Positions 29,446 to 39,308 are shown, counted from the stretch's first letter. The stretch: 64,000 bases of DNA from Mycobacterium sp. (GCF_025965855.1 NZ_JAOPWB010000112.1:1-64000); one strand, 5' to 3'. Notes: generated by a model not told the origin, from the sequence alone. Numbers and translations: made by a program.

Positions 29446-30093
29446 TCAGGGCAGCACGTGCAGGCCCCACCTGCCGAGCAGTGGATTCACGAGCGCGAAG
29501 TACGTCGTGTAATCGTCCCCGTCGGGCGAAGACATCAGGAGGCCGACGGCGCTGACGGTGCCGTCGGGGTTCTTCACGAAGCCGGGACTGCCGCTGTCGC
29601 CGTTGAGGCTGTACACGCTGGCTTCGACGACGTCGCCCGCTACGTCCTTGACGGCACCACACGTCTCACCCGTGACCGCACCGATCTTGCAGAACGGCAT
29701 GCCGACCTGAATCTGCGTAGCGCTCCACACATCCCGGACCAAATACGTGCCGCCGACGTGGCCCATGGGCGGGCCGACGTTCGGGTCAAGAAGGATGATC
29801 GCGGCGTCCCTCGTGTCGCCTTCGTGCTCGCTGGCTGTTATCCTGCCCAGCGGGACGTTATCCCCGTAGGTCCATGCCGAGCCGTCGCGAGCGTCGCAGT
29901 GCCCACTGGTCATCAGGAAATAGCTGCCGTCGTCACCTTGGGCAGCGAAACCGGCTGTGCACGAGCTATTTTCATCCTCGACCTTGATGCCCGGCTCCAC
30001 GCCCGGATGCGCCCGTACCGGGTTCGCCAACGCCGTCGCGGCAATGACCACCGCACCTACCAGCCCCAGCCCCCGCAACCAACGCATGGTCAC
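29446..30093 (-). CDS. Secreted trypsin-like serine protease (Rv1815-like)
   Basis: Signal peptide; catalytic triad motifs TSGHC, DAAIILL, GDSGSP. Confidence 0.82.
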   Translation of the reverse strand: MTMRWLRGLGLVGAVVIAATALANPVRAHPGVEPGIKVEDENSSCTAGFAAQGDDGSYFLMTSGHCDARDGSAWTYGDNVPLGRITASEHEGDTRDAAIILLDPNVGPPMGHVGGTYLVRDVWSATQIQVGMPFCKIGAVTGETCGAVKDVAGDVVEASVYSLNGDSGSPGFVKNPDGTVSAVGLLMSSPDGDDYTTYFALVNPLLGRWGLHVLP

Positions 30094-30192
30094 GCCGCCT
30101 CTCTTCTCGTGTAGGGCAGCATGTTAACAGCAGCAACTGAGTTCGCGCCGAGTCGTCTGCCGTAGGCTTATCCCGTTCGGAGCGGAGGATGC

Positions 30193-30681
30193 GTGTTCGG
30201 TATTGGTGGCCGGCGGCTCGAGCGGAAGCTACGCCAGCACGGAACGGCGGCGATGGCGACCGTGCTGTCCACGCGCCGGGCGATGTCCGGTTTCTACACG
30301 AACGACGATCCGTTTTATCAGAGCCCACCCACCCAAGCGACTCCGGATCTTTGGACGATGGCGGTAAGGGTGCAGCCCGACGGGGGACCGGAGTTCGACG
30401 CGACAATCGAGGCCTGGCTATGGCAGCGGGAGCGGCCCTGGCTGAACACCGTCGTGCCGGTGCTCTACGACCCTTCGGATCACCGCAAGGTCGTCCTGAA
30501 TCGGTCGGCCGAGGCCCAAAACGCCGCGCAACAAGCGACTTTGGCGATGCGCGAGCAATGGTTGGCCGAGCAGGCCAGGAATCCGGTGGACCGGCTCACG
30601 GAACTCATGAATCTGCGCGATCGCGGCGTCCTCACCGCCGACGAGTACGAGGCTCAGAAGCGAAGACTGCTCGGACAGTAG
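30193..30681 (+). CDS. SHOCT-domain hypothetical protein
   Basis: C-terminal DRLTELMNLRDRGVLTADEYEAQKRRLLGQ. Confidence 0.75.
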   Translation: MFGIGGRRLERKLRQHGTAAMATVLSTRRAMSGFYTNDDPFYQSPPTQATPDLWTMAVRVQPDGGPEFDATIEAWLWQRERPWLNTVVPVLYDPSDHRKVVLNRSAEAQNAAQQATLAMREQWLAEQARNPVDRLTELMNLRDRGVLTADEYEAQKRRLLGQ

Positions 30682-30711
30682 GGAATTCGGAACCGATTAG
30701 GCCCCAGCGGG

Positions 30712-31584
30712 TCATCCGCCGACGTGGCGGGCGAGGAAATTCAGGACGGCCTCGGCGAAGATGTCGTTGCGGTCGCCGGCGACCATGTGTCCCGCGCCGC
30801 GCACGTCGGTGAACTCGACCTGTGGGAAGCGCGCGAGGAACTCGTCGGCGCGCTCCTGGCTGACCAGGTCACTCACTTGACCCCGAATCAAAAGCATCGG
30901 CACGCCGTTGCGCAATATCGCATCGACGGCCGTGTGCATGCGATCGGCGTCGGTGACCTCGAACGGGGGAAACGGCGCGGTGCCGCTGATGAACTGCGGA
31001 TCCCAATGCCAATACCAGCGATCGCCGCGGCGGCGCAGGCTGGTGGTCAGGCCGTCGAGATCGGTGGGTCGGGGCCGATGCGGGTTGTATTCGGCGATCG
31101 CGTCCGCGACCTCTTCGAGTGACGCGAATCCCGATTCCACCCGGTCGGCCATGAAGCTGTGTATGCGGGTCGCTCCTGATTGCTCCATATCGGGCACGAT
31201 GTCGACCAGGACGACCGCGCCGGCGGTGCCCGGCGCGAGCTCCCCTTCCAGCAGCATCGAGGTGAACCCGCCCAGCGACGCGCCCACCAAAACCGGCTGC
31301 GGCGGCAACGTGCGCAATACCTCCTGGACATCGGCGGCGAAGCTGACCACGCGGTAGTCGCCCTCGCTCGACCAATCGGATTCACCGTGACCGCGCAAGT
31401 CGATCGTGACGGCCTGCCAGCCACGGTTGGCCACGGCGGCGGCCGCCTTGGCCCAGGAACGACGCGTCTGCCCGCCGCCGTGCAGGAACACCACGGCACG
31501 CGCCTGAGCGTCGCCCAGGCGGTCGGCGACGATGCGAACACCGCCGGTTCCGCGGGTCGAGAATGTTTCCGGCGCGGTAGTCAC
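30712..31584 (-). CDS. Alpha/beta hydrolase
   Basis: FLHGGGQTRRSW, DLRGHGESDWS, GASLGGFTSM; GTG start chosen at 31584 (ORF continues to 31656). Confidence 0.85.
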   Translation of the reverse strand: MTTAPETFSTRGTGGVRIVADRLGDAQARAVVFLHGGGQTRRSWAKAAAAVANRGWQAVTIDLRGHGESDWSSEGDYRVVSFAADVQEVLRTLPPQPVLVGASLGGFTSMLLEGELAPGTAGAVVLVDIVPDMEQSGATRIHSFMADRVESGFASLEEVADAIAEYNPHRPRPTDLDGLTTSLRRRGDRWYWHWDPQFISGTAPFPPFEVTDADRMHTAVDAILRNGVPMLLIRGQVSDLVSQERADEFLARFPQVEFTDVRGAGHMVAGDRNDIFAEAVLNFLARHVGG

Positions 31585-31645
31585 CAGGAGATAGTAAGGC
31601 GCTCTCGAAATCTCCCGGCGTTTCCGTCGCCGAAGGGTTGCTGAG

Positions 31646-31822
31646 TCAGCGGGCACGTCTCCCGCCGGCGGCGGCCTTGTTGGCTCCGACGAACTTGGTT
31701 ATCCGCAGGAGAAACCTGCCAAGGGCGCTCCCGGCGCGTTGGGGGTCCTTGATCCGGCCGAGAGTCTGCTCCCCCTCGACGGCGTAATCGTTGACCGTTT
31801 CGTCGCCTTCTTCAGCGCGCAT
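31646..31822 (-). CDS. Small basic protein (58 aa), not in supplied ORF track
   Basis: Hand translation MRAEEGDETVNDYAVEGEQTLGRIKDPQRAGSALGRFLLRITKFVGANKAAAGGRRAR; GGAGATGAGG upstream of ATG. Confidence 0.5.
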   Translation of the reverse strand: MRAEEGDETVNDYAVEGEQTLGRIKDPQRAGSALGRFLLRITKFVGANKAAAGGRRAR

Positions 31823-31841
31823 GCCTCATCTCCATCTGTGG

Positions 31842-31991
31842 TCAGGTCTGTGATGGCGGCGTCTGACGCTCCGGCGGATCCGTCGGCGTGAGCCGCTCCG
31901 GCGGTTCTGCCGGCGTTAGCCGTTCGGGTGATTCTGCCGGCGTCAGCCGCTCCGGCGTCTCTCCCGGAGTTCCTGGCTCCGTGTCGATCAT
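31842..31991 (-). CDS. Small repeat protein (49 aa, PERLTPAE repeats)
   Basis: MIDTEPGTPGETPERLTPAESPERLTPAEPPERLTPTDPPERQTPPSQT; ATGGAGGACC Shine-Dalgarno; 27-bp repeat units. Confidence 0.5.
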   Translation of the reverse strand: MIDTEPGTPGETPERLTPAESPERLTPAEPPERLTPTDPPERQTPPSQT

Positions 31992-32101
31992 GATCGGTCC
32001 TCCATTCGGCTCAGAGCTGCGTACCCGCCGGACGCGCGTATCAAAACGATGCGGAGCCGAACGGCGAGCGCCCCTGGCCGAAAAGCGGCCAGAAAAGTGG
32101 T

Positions 32102-32857
32102 CTAGCCAACCGTTTCCCAGAAGCGCGTCAGAGCCGCCGCGCCCCGCGCCGGATCCTGCACCATCCACCAGTGGCCCAGCCCGTCGAGCACCTCGGTGCG
32201 GGCTCCGGCCCGGTCGGCGGCCCGGCGCCGGTTGTCGGCGACGCCGATGAATGGGTCCTCGGTGGCCAGCAGCGAAAGCCCCGGCCGGGCCGCGGCGTTC
32301 TGCAGTTCGCGACCGGCCTCGGCCATGGCGGGTTGGCGCGCCGAGCGGTACAACGACAGGATGGCCCGGCCCATCTCCGGCCCCTGCTCCGGGGCGATCA
32401 AGGTCGCGGTGTCCACGGGGATGCCCAAGGAGGCCATCCGTTCCGCGCGGTCCTCGACCGTTCCGCCGAGCAGCGTGTTAACCAGCTCTTCGCCGTCACC
32501 GGGCGTCTGCCACGTCTGCGCGAAGTCGTGCCAAACGTAGTCAGGGTCGAATAGCCCGACGACGTCGCTGACCCAGCTGCGCACGAGTTCCGGTCGGTGC
32601 ATCACCGCGTTGACCACGTGGCCGCCGCCCCAGTCGTGCCCGACGAGGTCGATCGGTTGGTCGATCCGCGCCAACTCGGCTTCGAGCCAGTCGCGGTAGG
32701 CCAGGTAGGTGCCCGGAAAATCGTCGGGCAGCGGCGCTCCGAACCCCGGTGGCGACAGCAGCACCACATCCTCGCGGCCAAGGGCCTCGACCAGCGGCCC
32801 CCAGATGGCGTCGGTCTCGGGATTGCCATGCACCAGAACCACAGTCATGTCGAACAT
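32102..32857 (-). CDS. Alpha/beta hydrolase (haloalkane dehalogenase/epoxide hydrolase-like)
   Basis: VVLVHGNPETDAIWGPL, VGHDWGGGHVV, C-terminal GLGHWWMVQDP. Confidence 0.87.
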   Translation of the reverse strand: MFDMTVVLVHGNPETDAIWGPLVEALGREDVVLLSPPGFGAPLPDDFPGTYLAYRDWLEAELARIDQPIDLVGHDWGGGHVVNAVMHRPELVRSWVSDVVGLFDPDYVWHDFAQTWQTPGDGEELVNTLLGGTVEDRAERMASLGIPVDTATLIAPEQGPEMGRAILSLYRSARQPAMAEAGRELQNAAARPGLSLLATEDPFIGVADNRRRAADRAGARTEVLDGLGHWWMVQDPARGAAALTRFWETVG

Positions 32858-32921
32858 CCTGGCACGGCACGACGGTCCGGTGGCGGGCGCGGCCGCCGAA
32901 GCAAACGCTTACACTCCTTTG

Positions 32922-33191
32922 ATGCATCCTGTGCCGATGAGGCACGCAGTGAACAACATCCCGCTTGCGGTCGGGCTACTTGTCGCACTTGTGATCGCCG
33001 TCCTCGCGATACCGGTCAAGCAAAGATGCGGTGCGCCGGGCCTTTACTGCGCGACGGCGCTGGACCCGCAGGGCAATGTTCACTACTACTACGAGGTCGA
33101 ACCGCTCGGCGTATACCTCGCCGAAATCATCACGGGCTCAAATATCCGCTTCTATTTCACCTCGGGCGAAGACCTCGTGAAGGCGGGCTAG
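32922..33191 (+). CDS. Small membrane-anchored/secreted hypothetical protein
   Basis: 89 aa; N-terminal hydrophobic segment IPLAVGLLVALVIAVLAIPV; two Cys. Confidence 0.6.
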   Translation: MHPVPMRHAVNNIPLAVGLLVALVIAVLAIPVKQRCGAPGLYCATALDPQGNVHYYYEVEPLGVYLAEIITGSNIRFYFTSGEDLVKAG

Positions 33192-33199
33192 GAGGCGAC

Positions 33200-33583
33200 A
33201 TGTCCAGACACGCCGGCGCCGCAGCGACAGGACTGTTCGTGACGGCCCTGCTGATGTCGAGCGCACCCGCCGACGACGTGACACTCGTCGACGCGCGCCA
33301 AAGCATGTGCGGGACAAGCGCTTTCTGCCCTATCGAGCCCGCCCCCGATGGTGGTGACCAAGCCACAGCCGAGCAGAAGATCGCAGACGGCTACGTCAAG
33401 AAGCAGATCAATTGCACGCCGGAGCTGCCGCCCAACCCCCAGTCGATCACCTGGGATCCCCCCGGCTTCGCGCCTTACGTCGGCGGCTCCGGCGTCATCC
33501 ACGATGCCAATCCCCAACTGGGCGGTCAATACCGGGCCGACTACGTGAACGGCAGATGGCACATCGAATACCCGTATTGCTGA
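33200..33583 (+). CDS. Secreted hypothetical protein
   Basis: MSRHAGAAATGLFVTALLMSSAPA signal; four Cys; AGGAGGCGAC RBS. Confidence 0.65.
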   Translation: MSRHAGAAATGLFVTALLMSSAPADDVTLVDARQSMCGTSAFCPIEPAPDGGDQATAEQKIADGYVKKQINCTPELPPNPQSITWDPPGFAPYVGGSGVIHDANPQLGGQYRADYVNGRWHIEYPYC

Positions 33584-33895
33584 ATGGCATTCGGTCGCCC
33601 AAACATCGACTTCCGACGTTGGATGCCAGAGGGTCACGAAATGCGATCAATCCTGATACCGTCCCGAGACCCCCGCGGCGGAAAAGCTCGGCGATTGCGC
33701 CCAAAAGCGCTGGTAGCGGGCGTATCGAGGCGTTGAAATCCAGCCGCTCGCGCGGGTGAGCCTCCTTACATCGACCTGCTGAATTGGAGCGTTCACAGCA
33801 AGCTACCGCATACTTGACGGCATGCTGCAAGCGATATCACCGCAAACCGCTATTGCGGTACTGGGTGGTGCGCTGGTAATAGGACGAGGTTTTTG

Positions 33896-35452
33896 ATGGA
33901 ACGGTCTGGCGGTGCCCATCGTCGCCATCGTGCCGCTCCGCAACCGTCGCGTCTTCGCAAGGGACTGACGCGTAGCTTGATGACGCTGGTGTCGGTGGGG
34001 GCCGTGCTGATGACGGGGACGGGCTACTACGTGGCCCACGGCGCGCTGGGCGGCATCACCGTCTCGGACGCGCTGTCGCCGGAAGACCCGCGATCCAGCG
34101 GCGACAACATGAACATCTTGCTCATCGGGCTGGACTCTCGCAAAGACCAGGACGGCAACGACTTGCCCTGGTCGATCCTGAAGCATTTGCACGCAGGCGA
34201 TTCCGACGACGGCGGCTACAACACCAACACCCTCATACTCATACATGTCGGGGCCGACAATAAGGTCGCCGCCTTTTCCATCCCCCGCGACGACTGGGTG
34301 GCGTTCAACGGCGTCCCCGGATACAACCACATCAAAATCAAAGAGGCATACGGGCTTACGAAGCAATACGTCGCGAACAAGCTCGCCAACCAGGGCGCCA
34401 GCAGCCAGAAAGAACTCGAGACGCGGGGCCGTGAAGCCGGTCGGGCGGCGACCCTGCGCGCGGTGCGCAGCCTGACCGGCGTTCCGATCGACTACTTCGC
34501 CGAGGTCAATTTGGCCGGCTTCTACGACCTGGCCCAAACCCTGGGCGGCTTGGAGGTGTGCCTGAATCACCCTGTCTACGACTCGTATTCGGGTGCCGAC
34601 TTCCCGGCGGGCCGGCAGCGACTGGATGCGTCCCAGGCGCTGTCGTTCGTCCGGCAGCGCCACGGCCTGGAAAACGGGGACCTGGACCGCACGCATCGGC
34701 AGCAGGCGTTCATTTCGTCGGTCATGCAGGAGCTGCAGGCCTCGGGCACGTTCACCGACCTGGACAAGCTCAAGAGCCTGATGGCGGTGGCGCGCAAAGA
34801 CGTTGTGCTGTCATCCGGTTGGGACGAGGACCTGATCCAACGGCTGGGCTCGCTGGCCTCCGGCGGCAACCTCGAATTCAGGACGCTGCCCGTGGTGCGT
34901 TACGACAACATCGATGGCCAGGACGTCAACATCATCGACCCCGCGGCGATCAAGGCCGAGGTGGCCGAGGCCATCGGGGCACCGCCGCCGACGACCACGC
35001 CCGCCACCACCGCGGCCAAACCCAGTCCTTCCACCGTCGTCGACGTGATCAATGCCGGCAGCATTAGCGGGCTCGCCACCGAGGTGTCCCGCGCGCTGAA
35101 AAAGCACGGCTACACCGCGGGCCAAGTGCGCGACCGCAATTCGGGTGAACCGAGCGCCACCACCATCGAGTACGGCGCCGGCGCGGAAACCGACGCACAC
35201 AACGTGGCCACCCTGCTCGGCCTCGACGCGGCCAAACAACCCAACACCACCATCCAGCCCGGACACATCCGGGTGACCGTCGACACCAACTTCTCGATGC
35301 CGTCCCCGGACGAGAGTGGGATGGACGACACCACGACCACCACGACGACCAGCAAATCCAACACGTATTACTACAACGGCACCACCACGACCTATCCGAC
35401 GCCCGATCAAGGAAAACCGATCGACGGCGGCGGCGTGCCGTGCGTCAACTAG
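33896..35452 (+). CDS. cpsA: LytR-CpsA-Psr family protein (Rv3484-like)
   Basis: LCP core NILLIGLDSRKDQDG, FSIPRDDWV, RQRHGL...DRTHRQQAF; LytR_C-like domain; followed by Rv3485c-like SDR and otsA. Confidence 0.88.
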   Translation: MERSGGAHRRHRAAPQPSRLRKGLTRSLMTLVSVGAVLMTGTGYYVAHGALGGITVSDALSPEDPRSSGDNMNILLIGLDSRKDQDGNDLPWSILKHLHAGDSDDGGYNTNTLILIHVGADNKVAAFSIPRDDWVAFNGVPGYNHIKIKEAYGLTKQYVANKLANQGASSQKELETRGREAGRAATLRAVRSLTGVPIDYFAEVNLAGFYDLAQTLGGLEVCLNHPVYDSYSGADFPAGRQRLDASQALSFVRQRHGLENGDLDRTHRQQAFISSVMQELQASGTFTDLDKLKSLMAVARKDVVLSSGWDEDLIQRLGSLASGGNLEFRTLPVVRYDNIDGQDVNIIDPAAIKAEVAEAIGAPPPTTTPATTAAKPSPSTVVDVINAGSISGLATEVSRALKKHGYTAGQVRDRNSGEPSATTIEYGAGAETDAHNVATLLGLDAAKQPNTTIQPGHIRVTVDTNFSMPSPDESGMDDTTTTTTTSKSNTYYYNGTTTTYPTPDQGKPIDGGGVPCVN

Positions 35453-35466
35453 GCGCGCGAAGTCAA

Positions 35467-36258
35467 TTAGGCGTGCGTTCCGCCGTCGATGCGGATTTCG
35501 GTGCCGGTGATCCAGGCGCCGTCGTCGGACACCAGCATGGCGATGACGCCGGCGATGGCACTGGGCTCGGCCATCCCGGCGCCGCTGGATTCGACGGTCG
35601 TGGGCAGGATCGGCATGAGCCGGGGGAACAACGACCAGTCAGCGTCTTTGGGAATGTATCCCCCTGTCGCATCGGTGATTCCGGACTTGACGCTCCCCGG
35701 CGCCACGCATGCGGCACGCAGACCGTCCTTGGCGTATTCGAGTGCCAAAGAGTGGGTGAAGGCCTGGATTCCGCCCTTGCTCGCGGCGTAGGCGGCCATA
35801 TAGGGATGGGCGAACGAGGCCGACGTGGAGCTGAAGTTCACGATCGCGCTGCGCGAATTCCCCAGTAGCGCCGGAAGCGCTTCGCGGACCACCAGAAACG
35901 TTCCGGTCAGGTTGACCCCCACGATCCGGTTCCACAATTCGAGGCTGGTCTCGTGCGTGTGCGCGGCGCGCAGAATGCCGGCCGCGTTGACCAGCGAATC
36001 GAGGCCGCCGAGTGTCCCGACGGCCCGGGCCACGCCGTCGATCACCGAATCCTCGCTGCCGACGTCCATCGGCACGGTGGTGAGGCGGTCGGCGATTCCG
36101 CCCTCGTCCGCGCCGGCCCGGGTGGCGGCCAGGCCATCCTCCGCGACGTCGGAGGCCACCACGGAAGCGCCCTCGTCGAGCAATCGCAGCGCGGTGGCCT
36201 GACCGATCCCGGACGCGGCGCCGGTCACCAGGATCCTCTTGCCCTTGAGTCGCTTCAC
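35467..36258 (-). CDS. SDR family oxidoreductase (Rv3485c-like)
   Basis: VTGAASGIGQATALRL, YAASK; GTG start with GGAGAA upstream. Confidence 0.88.
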   Translation of the reverse strand: MKRLKGKRILVTGAASGIGQATALRLLDEGASVVASDVAEDGLAATRAGADEGGIADRLTTVPMDVGSEDSVIDGVARAVGTLGGLDSLVNAAGILRAAHTHETSLELWNRIVGVNLTGTFLVVREALPALLGNSRSAIVNFSSTSASFAHPYMAAYAASKGGIQAFTHSLALEYAKDGLRAACVAPGSVKSGITDATGGYIPKDADWSLFPRLMPILPTTVESSGAGMAEPSAIAGVIAMLVSDDGAWITGTEIRIDGGTHA

Positions 36259-36326
36259 TGCTTCTCCCGTCAGTTTGGCCCGCCCCACTATGGTAAGGAG
36301 CGGCCCTCACAAGGCAGGCTAGATGC

Positions 36327-37217
36327 ATGGACATCGGATTCATCGGGCTGGGCAACATGGGCCGGGGCATGGCGGCGAACCTCATGAACGCGGGCCACCG
36401 CCTCATCGTGTACAACCGCTCCCCCGGCAAGGCGGAAGCCCTCGTCCAGCGGGGCGCGACTGCGGCGAGCAGCGTCGCCGAAGCAAGCCGCGCCGAAGTG
36501 GTGTTCACCATGCTGTCCGACGACCAGGCCGTCGAGGCCGTCACGTTCGGCCCAGACGGCGTCGTCGCTTCGCTGGCACCGGGCGCCACGCACGTGTCGT
36601 CGAGCACCATCAGCGTCGCGCTCTCGGAGCGACTGGCGGCAGCACACGCCGAGGCCGGTCAACGGTACGCCGCCGCGCCGGTGTTCGGCAGGCCCGAAGC
36701 GGCCTCCGCCGCAAAGCTGTTCGTCATCGCGGCGGGCGCCCCGGAAGTGTTGGAGCCGTTGTCCTCGCTGTTCGACGCGATCGGGCAGCGGACGTTTGTG
36801 GTGTCCGAGCGGCCGCACACCGCCAACCTGGTGAAGCTGAGCGGCAACTTCCTGCTCGCGTCGGCCATTGAGAGCATCGGCGAAGCCGTCGCGCTGGTCG
36901 CCAAGGCGGGCGTCGACCGCCAGCAGTACGTCGAGATCCTCACCTCGACGCTGTTCGCCGCGCCGGCCTATCAGACCTACGGTGGGCTGATCGCGCGCCG
37001 GGAATTCGAGCCGGCCGGGTTCGCGGCTCGTCTCGGCCTCAAGGACGTCCGGCTGGTGCTCGCCGCCGGCGAGCAGCTGGAGGTGCCTCTGCCGGTGGCC
37101 AGCCTGCTGCGAGACCGCTTCCTCACCCTGGTTGCAACCGGCGGCGGGGACCTGGACTGGTCGGCGCTCGCCACGCTGGCCGCTCGCGACGCGGGGAGCT
37201 CAGACCACTCCGCGTAG
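36327..37217 (+). CDS. NAD(P)-dependent oxidoreductase, 3-hydroxyisobutyrate dehydrogenase-like
   Basis: MDIGFIGLGNMGRGMAANLMNAGH; GNFLLASAIESIGEAVALVAKAG. Confidence 0.88.
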   Translation: MDIGFIGLGNMGRGMAANLMNAGHRLIVYNRSPGKAEALVQRGATAASSVAEASRAEVVFTMLSDDQAVEAVTFGPDGVVASLAPGATHVSSSTISVALSERLAAAHAEAGQRYAAAPVFGRPEAASAAKLFVIAAGAPEVLEPLSSLFDAIGQRTFVVSERPHTANLVKLSGNFLLASAIESIGEAVALVAKAGVDRQQYVEILTSTLFAAPAYQTYGGLIARREFEPAGFAARLGLKDVRLVLAAGEQLEVPLPVASLLRDRFLTLVATGGGDLDWSALATLAARDAGSSDHSA

Positions 37218-38030
37218 TCCCTCGGCGCCAAAGGCTGGTTCGAGCATCGCGGAGAAGTCGGGGCCGCGTCGCAAGATGTGGCCGCCGTCGACATTGATGC
37301 ACTGCCCGGTGATCCAGCTGGCCGCGTCGCTGAGCAAGAACATGACCAGGTTGGCGACGTCCTCGACCTCGCCCACCCTGGGCAGCGGCGTGCAGGAGCG
37401 GTAGTCCGCGCTCAGCTCCGGCGATTCCGTAATGGGCACAACCAGATCCGTGCGAATCAGGCCCGGGCGGACGCTGTTGACCCGCACCCATGACGGGCCG
37501 AGCTCGTCGGCGGCCAGCTGCATCATGTGGTCGACGGCCGACTTGGTGACCCCGTACGCGCCGAACCAGCGGTGGGTGTTGCTGGCCGCGATCGACGAGA
37601 TCCCCACGAACGAACCGCCGCCACCGCGCACCAGTTCGCGTGCGGCGTGCTTGAGCACGTACATGGTGCCGTTGACGTTGAGGTCGACGGTGCGCCGCCA
37701 GGCCTCCGAGTCGATCTGGGTGATCGGCCCGATTGTCTCCGACCCGCCCGCGGAATGCACCACACCGTGGAGGCGGCCGCGCCATGCCGTCGCGGCGTCC
37801 ACAGCGCGGGCGGCCTCCTCCTCGTTGGTGATGTCGGCGGGCTCGTAGCGGATCGAGCCGTTCGCCTTGAGCACTTCGATTTCTTGGACCGCGGCCGCCA
37901 GCCGGTCGGGGTTGCGGCCGACGATCATGACCGAGGCGCCGGCCGCGACCAGCCCGGCGGCGACTCCCTTGCCGATTCCGCTGCCACCACCGGTCACCAG
38001 GTACGTCCGGTTTACGAAAGAAAGCTGCAC
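37200..38030 (-). CDS. SDR family oxidoreductase
   Basis: VTGGGSGIGKGVAAGL, YGVTKSA; 18-bp convergent overlap with preceding gene. Confidence 0.88.
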   Translation of the reverse strand: MQLSFVNRTYLVTGGGSGIGKGVAAGLVAAGASVMIVGRNPDRLAAAVQEIEVLKANGSIRYEPADITNEEEAARAVDAATAWRGRLHGVVHSAGGSETIGPITQIDSEAWRRTVDLNVNGTMYVLKHAARELVRGGGGSFVGISSIAASNTHRWFGAYGVTKSAVDHMMQLAADELGPSWVRVNSVRPGLIRTDLVVPITESPELSADYRSCTPLPRVGEVEDVANLVMFLLSDAASWITGQCINVDGGHILRRGPDFSAMLEPAFGAEGLRGVV

Positions 38031-38139
38031 GCCGCGCCCCTCACGCCGAAACTGAAACGGGTTCTAGCATAGGCCAGCGGTCACATCTGCCACACGCGTC
38101 TCTGGCCGAGGCGACGCGCGGGGCGGAGGTGACGGGGCC

Positions 38140-39081
38140 CTACGGCGTATCGCGGCGGGCGAGCTTGGTCGGCTTGGAGTTACGCCAGTCCTCGACGTCG
38201 GGCGGCAGGCCGACGGGGTACCTGTTTTCGTTGTGGGCCGCCCAGTGCGCATGGCCCAGCTCGTGAATGTGGAAGGCGTGCCGCAGCGCCTCGGTGAATC
38301 CCATCGCGTCGGAGGCGGCGTTGACCGAGTCCTTGATGAGCAGCGCCGCCATCGTGGGCCGCTCGGCGATGCGCCGCGCGAACTCCAGGGTCTTGTCCGC
38401 CAGCTCGTCGACGGGAAAAACCTTGGACACCATGCCAAGCCGGTAGGCCTCGTCGACGTCCAGCGCATCACCGGTCAACAGCAGCTCTTTGGCCTTGCGC
38501 GGCCCGAATTCCCAAGGGTGGGCGTAGTATTCGACGCCCGGCATCCCCAACCGCACGCCGACCACGTCGCTGAACTTCGCGTTGTCGGCGGCGACGATCA
38601 AGTCGCACGCCCAGATCAGCATCAGGCCCGCCGAGATCGCGTTGCCCTGCACCTGGGCGATGGTGATCTTGCGCAAATCGCGCCAGCGGCAGGTGTTTTG
38701 AAAGAAGTAGTGCCACTCCTGCAGGTAGGTCTTCTCGATGATCGGATCGCGGGTGGCGCCGTTTATCCGGAAGCTCGGGAGCTGCGCGGGTCCGGGCTGC
38801 CGCTCGGCCAGCGCCAGCTCCGAGCCGAGGTCGTGACCGGCGGAGAAGTTCTTGCCGCGCGCCGCCAGGATCACCACGCGAACGGTGTCGTCGGCCTCGG
38901 CGCGCAAGAACGCCTCGTCGAGCTGTACGAGCAGACCGCGGTTCTGCGCGTTGTGGGCCTCGGGCCGGTTGAGCCAGATCCGGGCGACGCGGCCCTCGTC
39001 GAGGGTTTCATAGGCGACCAACTCATGGGCGCCGGCGTCGGCATCGGTTGCCGGCGTGCCGGCTTGGTCGGAGAGTGTCAT
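38140..39081 (-). CDS. Enoyl-CoA hydratase family protein
   Basis: RPEAHNAQNRGLLVQLDEAF, GKNFSAGHDLGSE, QGNAISAGLMLIWACDLIVA. Confidence 0.88.
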   Translation of the reverse strand: MTLSDQAGTPATDADAGAHELVAYETLDEGRVARIWLNRPEAHNAQNRGLLVQLDEAFLRAEADDTVRVVILAARGKNFSAGHDLGSELALAERQPGPAQLPSFRINGATRDPIIEKTYLQEWHYFFQNTCRWRDLRKITIAQVQGNAISAGLMLIWACDLIVAADNAKFSDVVGVRLGMPGVEYYAHPWEFGPRKAKELLLTGDALDVDEAYRLGMVSKVFPVDELADKTLEFARRIAERPTMAALLIKDSVNAASDAMGFTEALRHAFHIHELGHAHWAAHNENRYPVGLPPDVEDWRNSKPTKLARRDTP

Positions 39082-39240
39082 TTCCGCCCACCTACCTTGT
39101 CATCGGGCTCGTTACAAGTTGACGCCGATCCGTAAATCCCGGGCCGACTCTTTGCACACTACGGCCACCTCCGAACACGCTGATCGGTGGGCTACCCGAC
39201 GCGCCGTTGACATCGCGACGAAATGCCGTCTGACCAGGAC

Positions 39241-39308
39241 ACGCGCCGAGCGTGAATCACGCGACGCGACGCGCCGCGAATCCGTCGCGTAATTCACTCT
39301 CGGCGCGT
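39241..39308. repeat. Long imperfect palindrome, 26-bp arms (2 mismatches), 16-nt spacer
   Basis: ACGCGCCGAGCGTGAATCACGCGACG ... CGTCGCGTAATTCACTCTCGGCGCGT. Confidence 0.85.
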
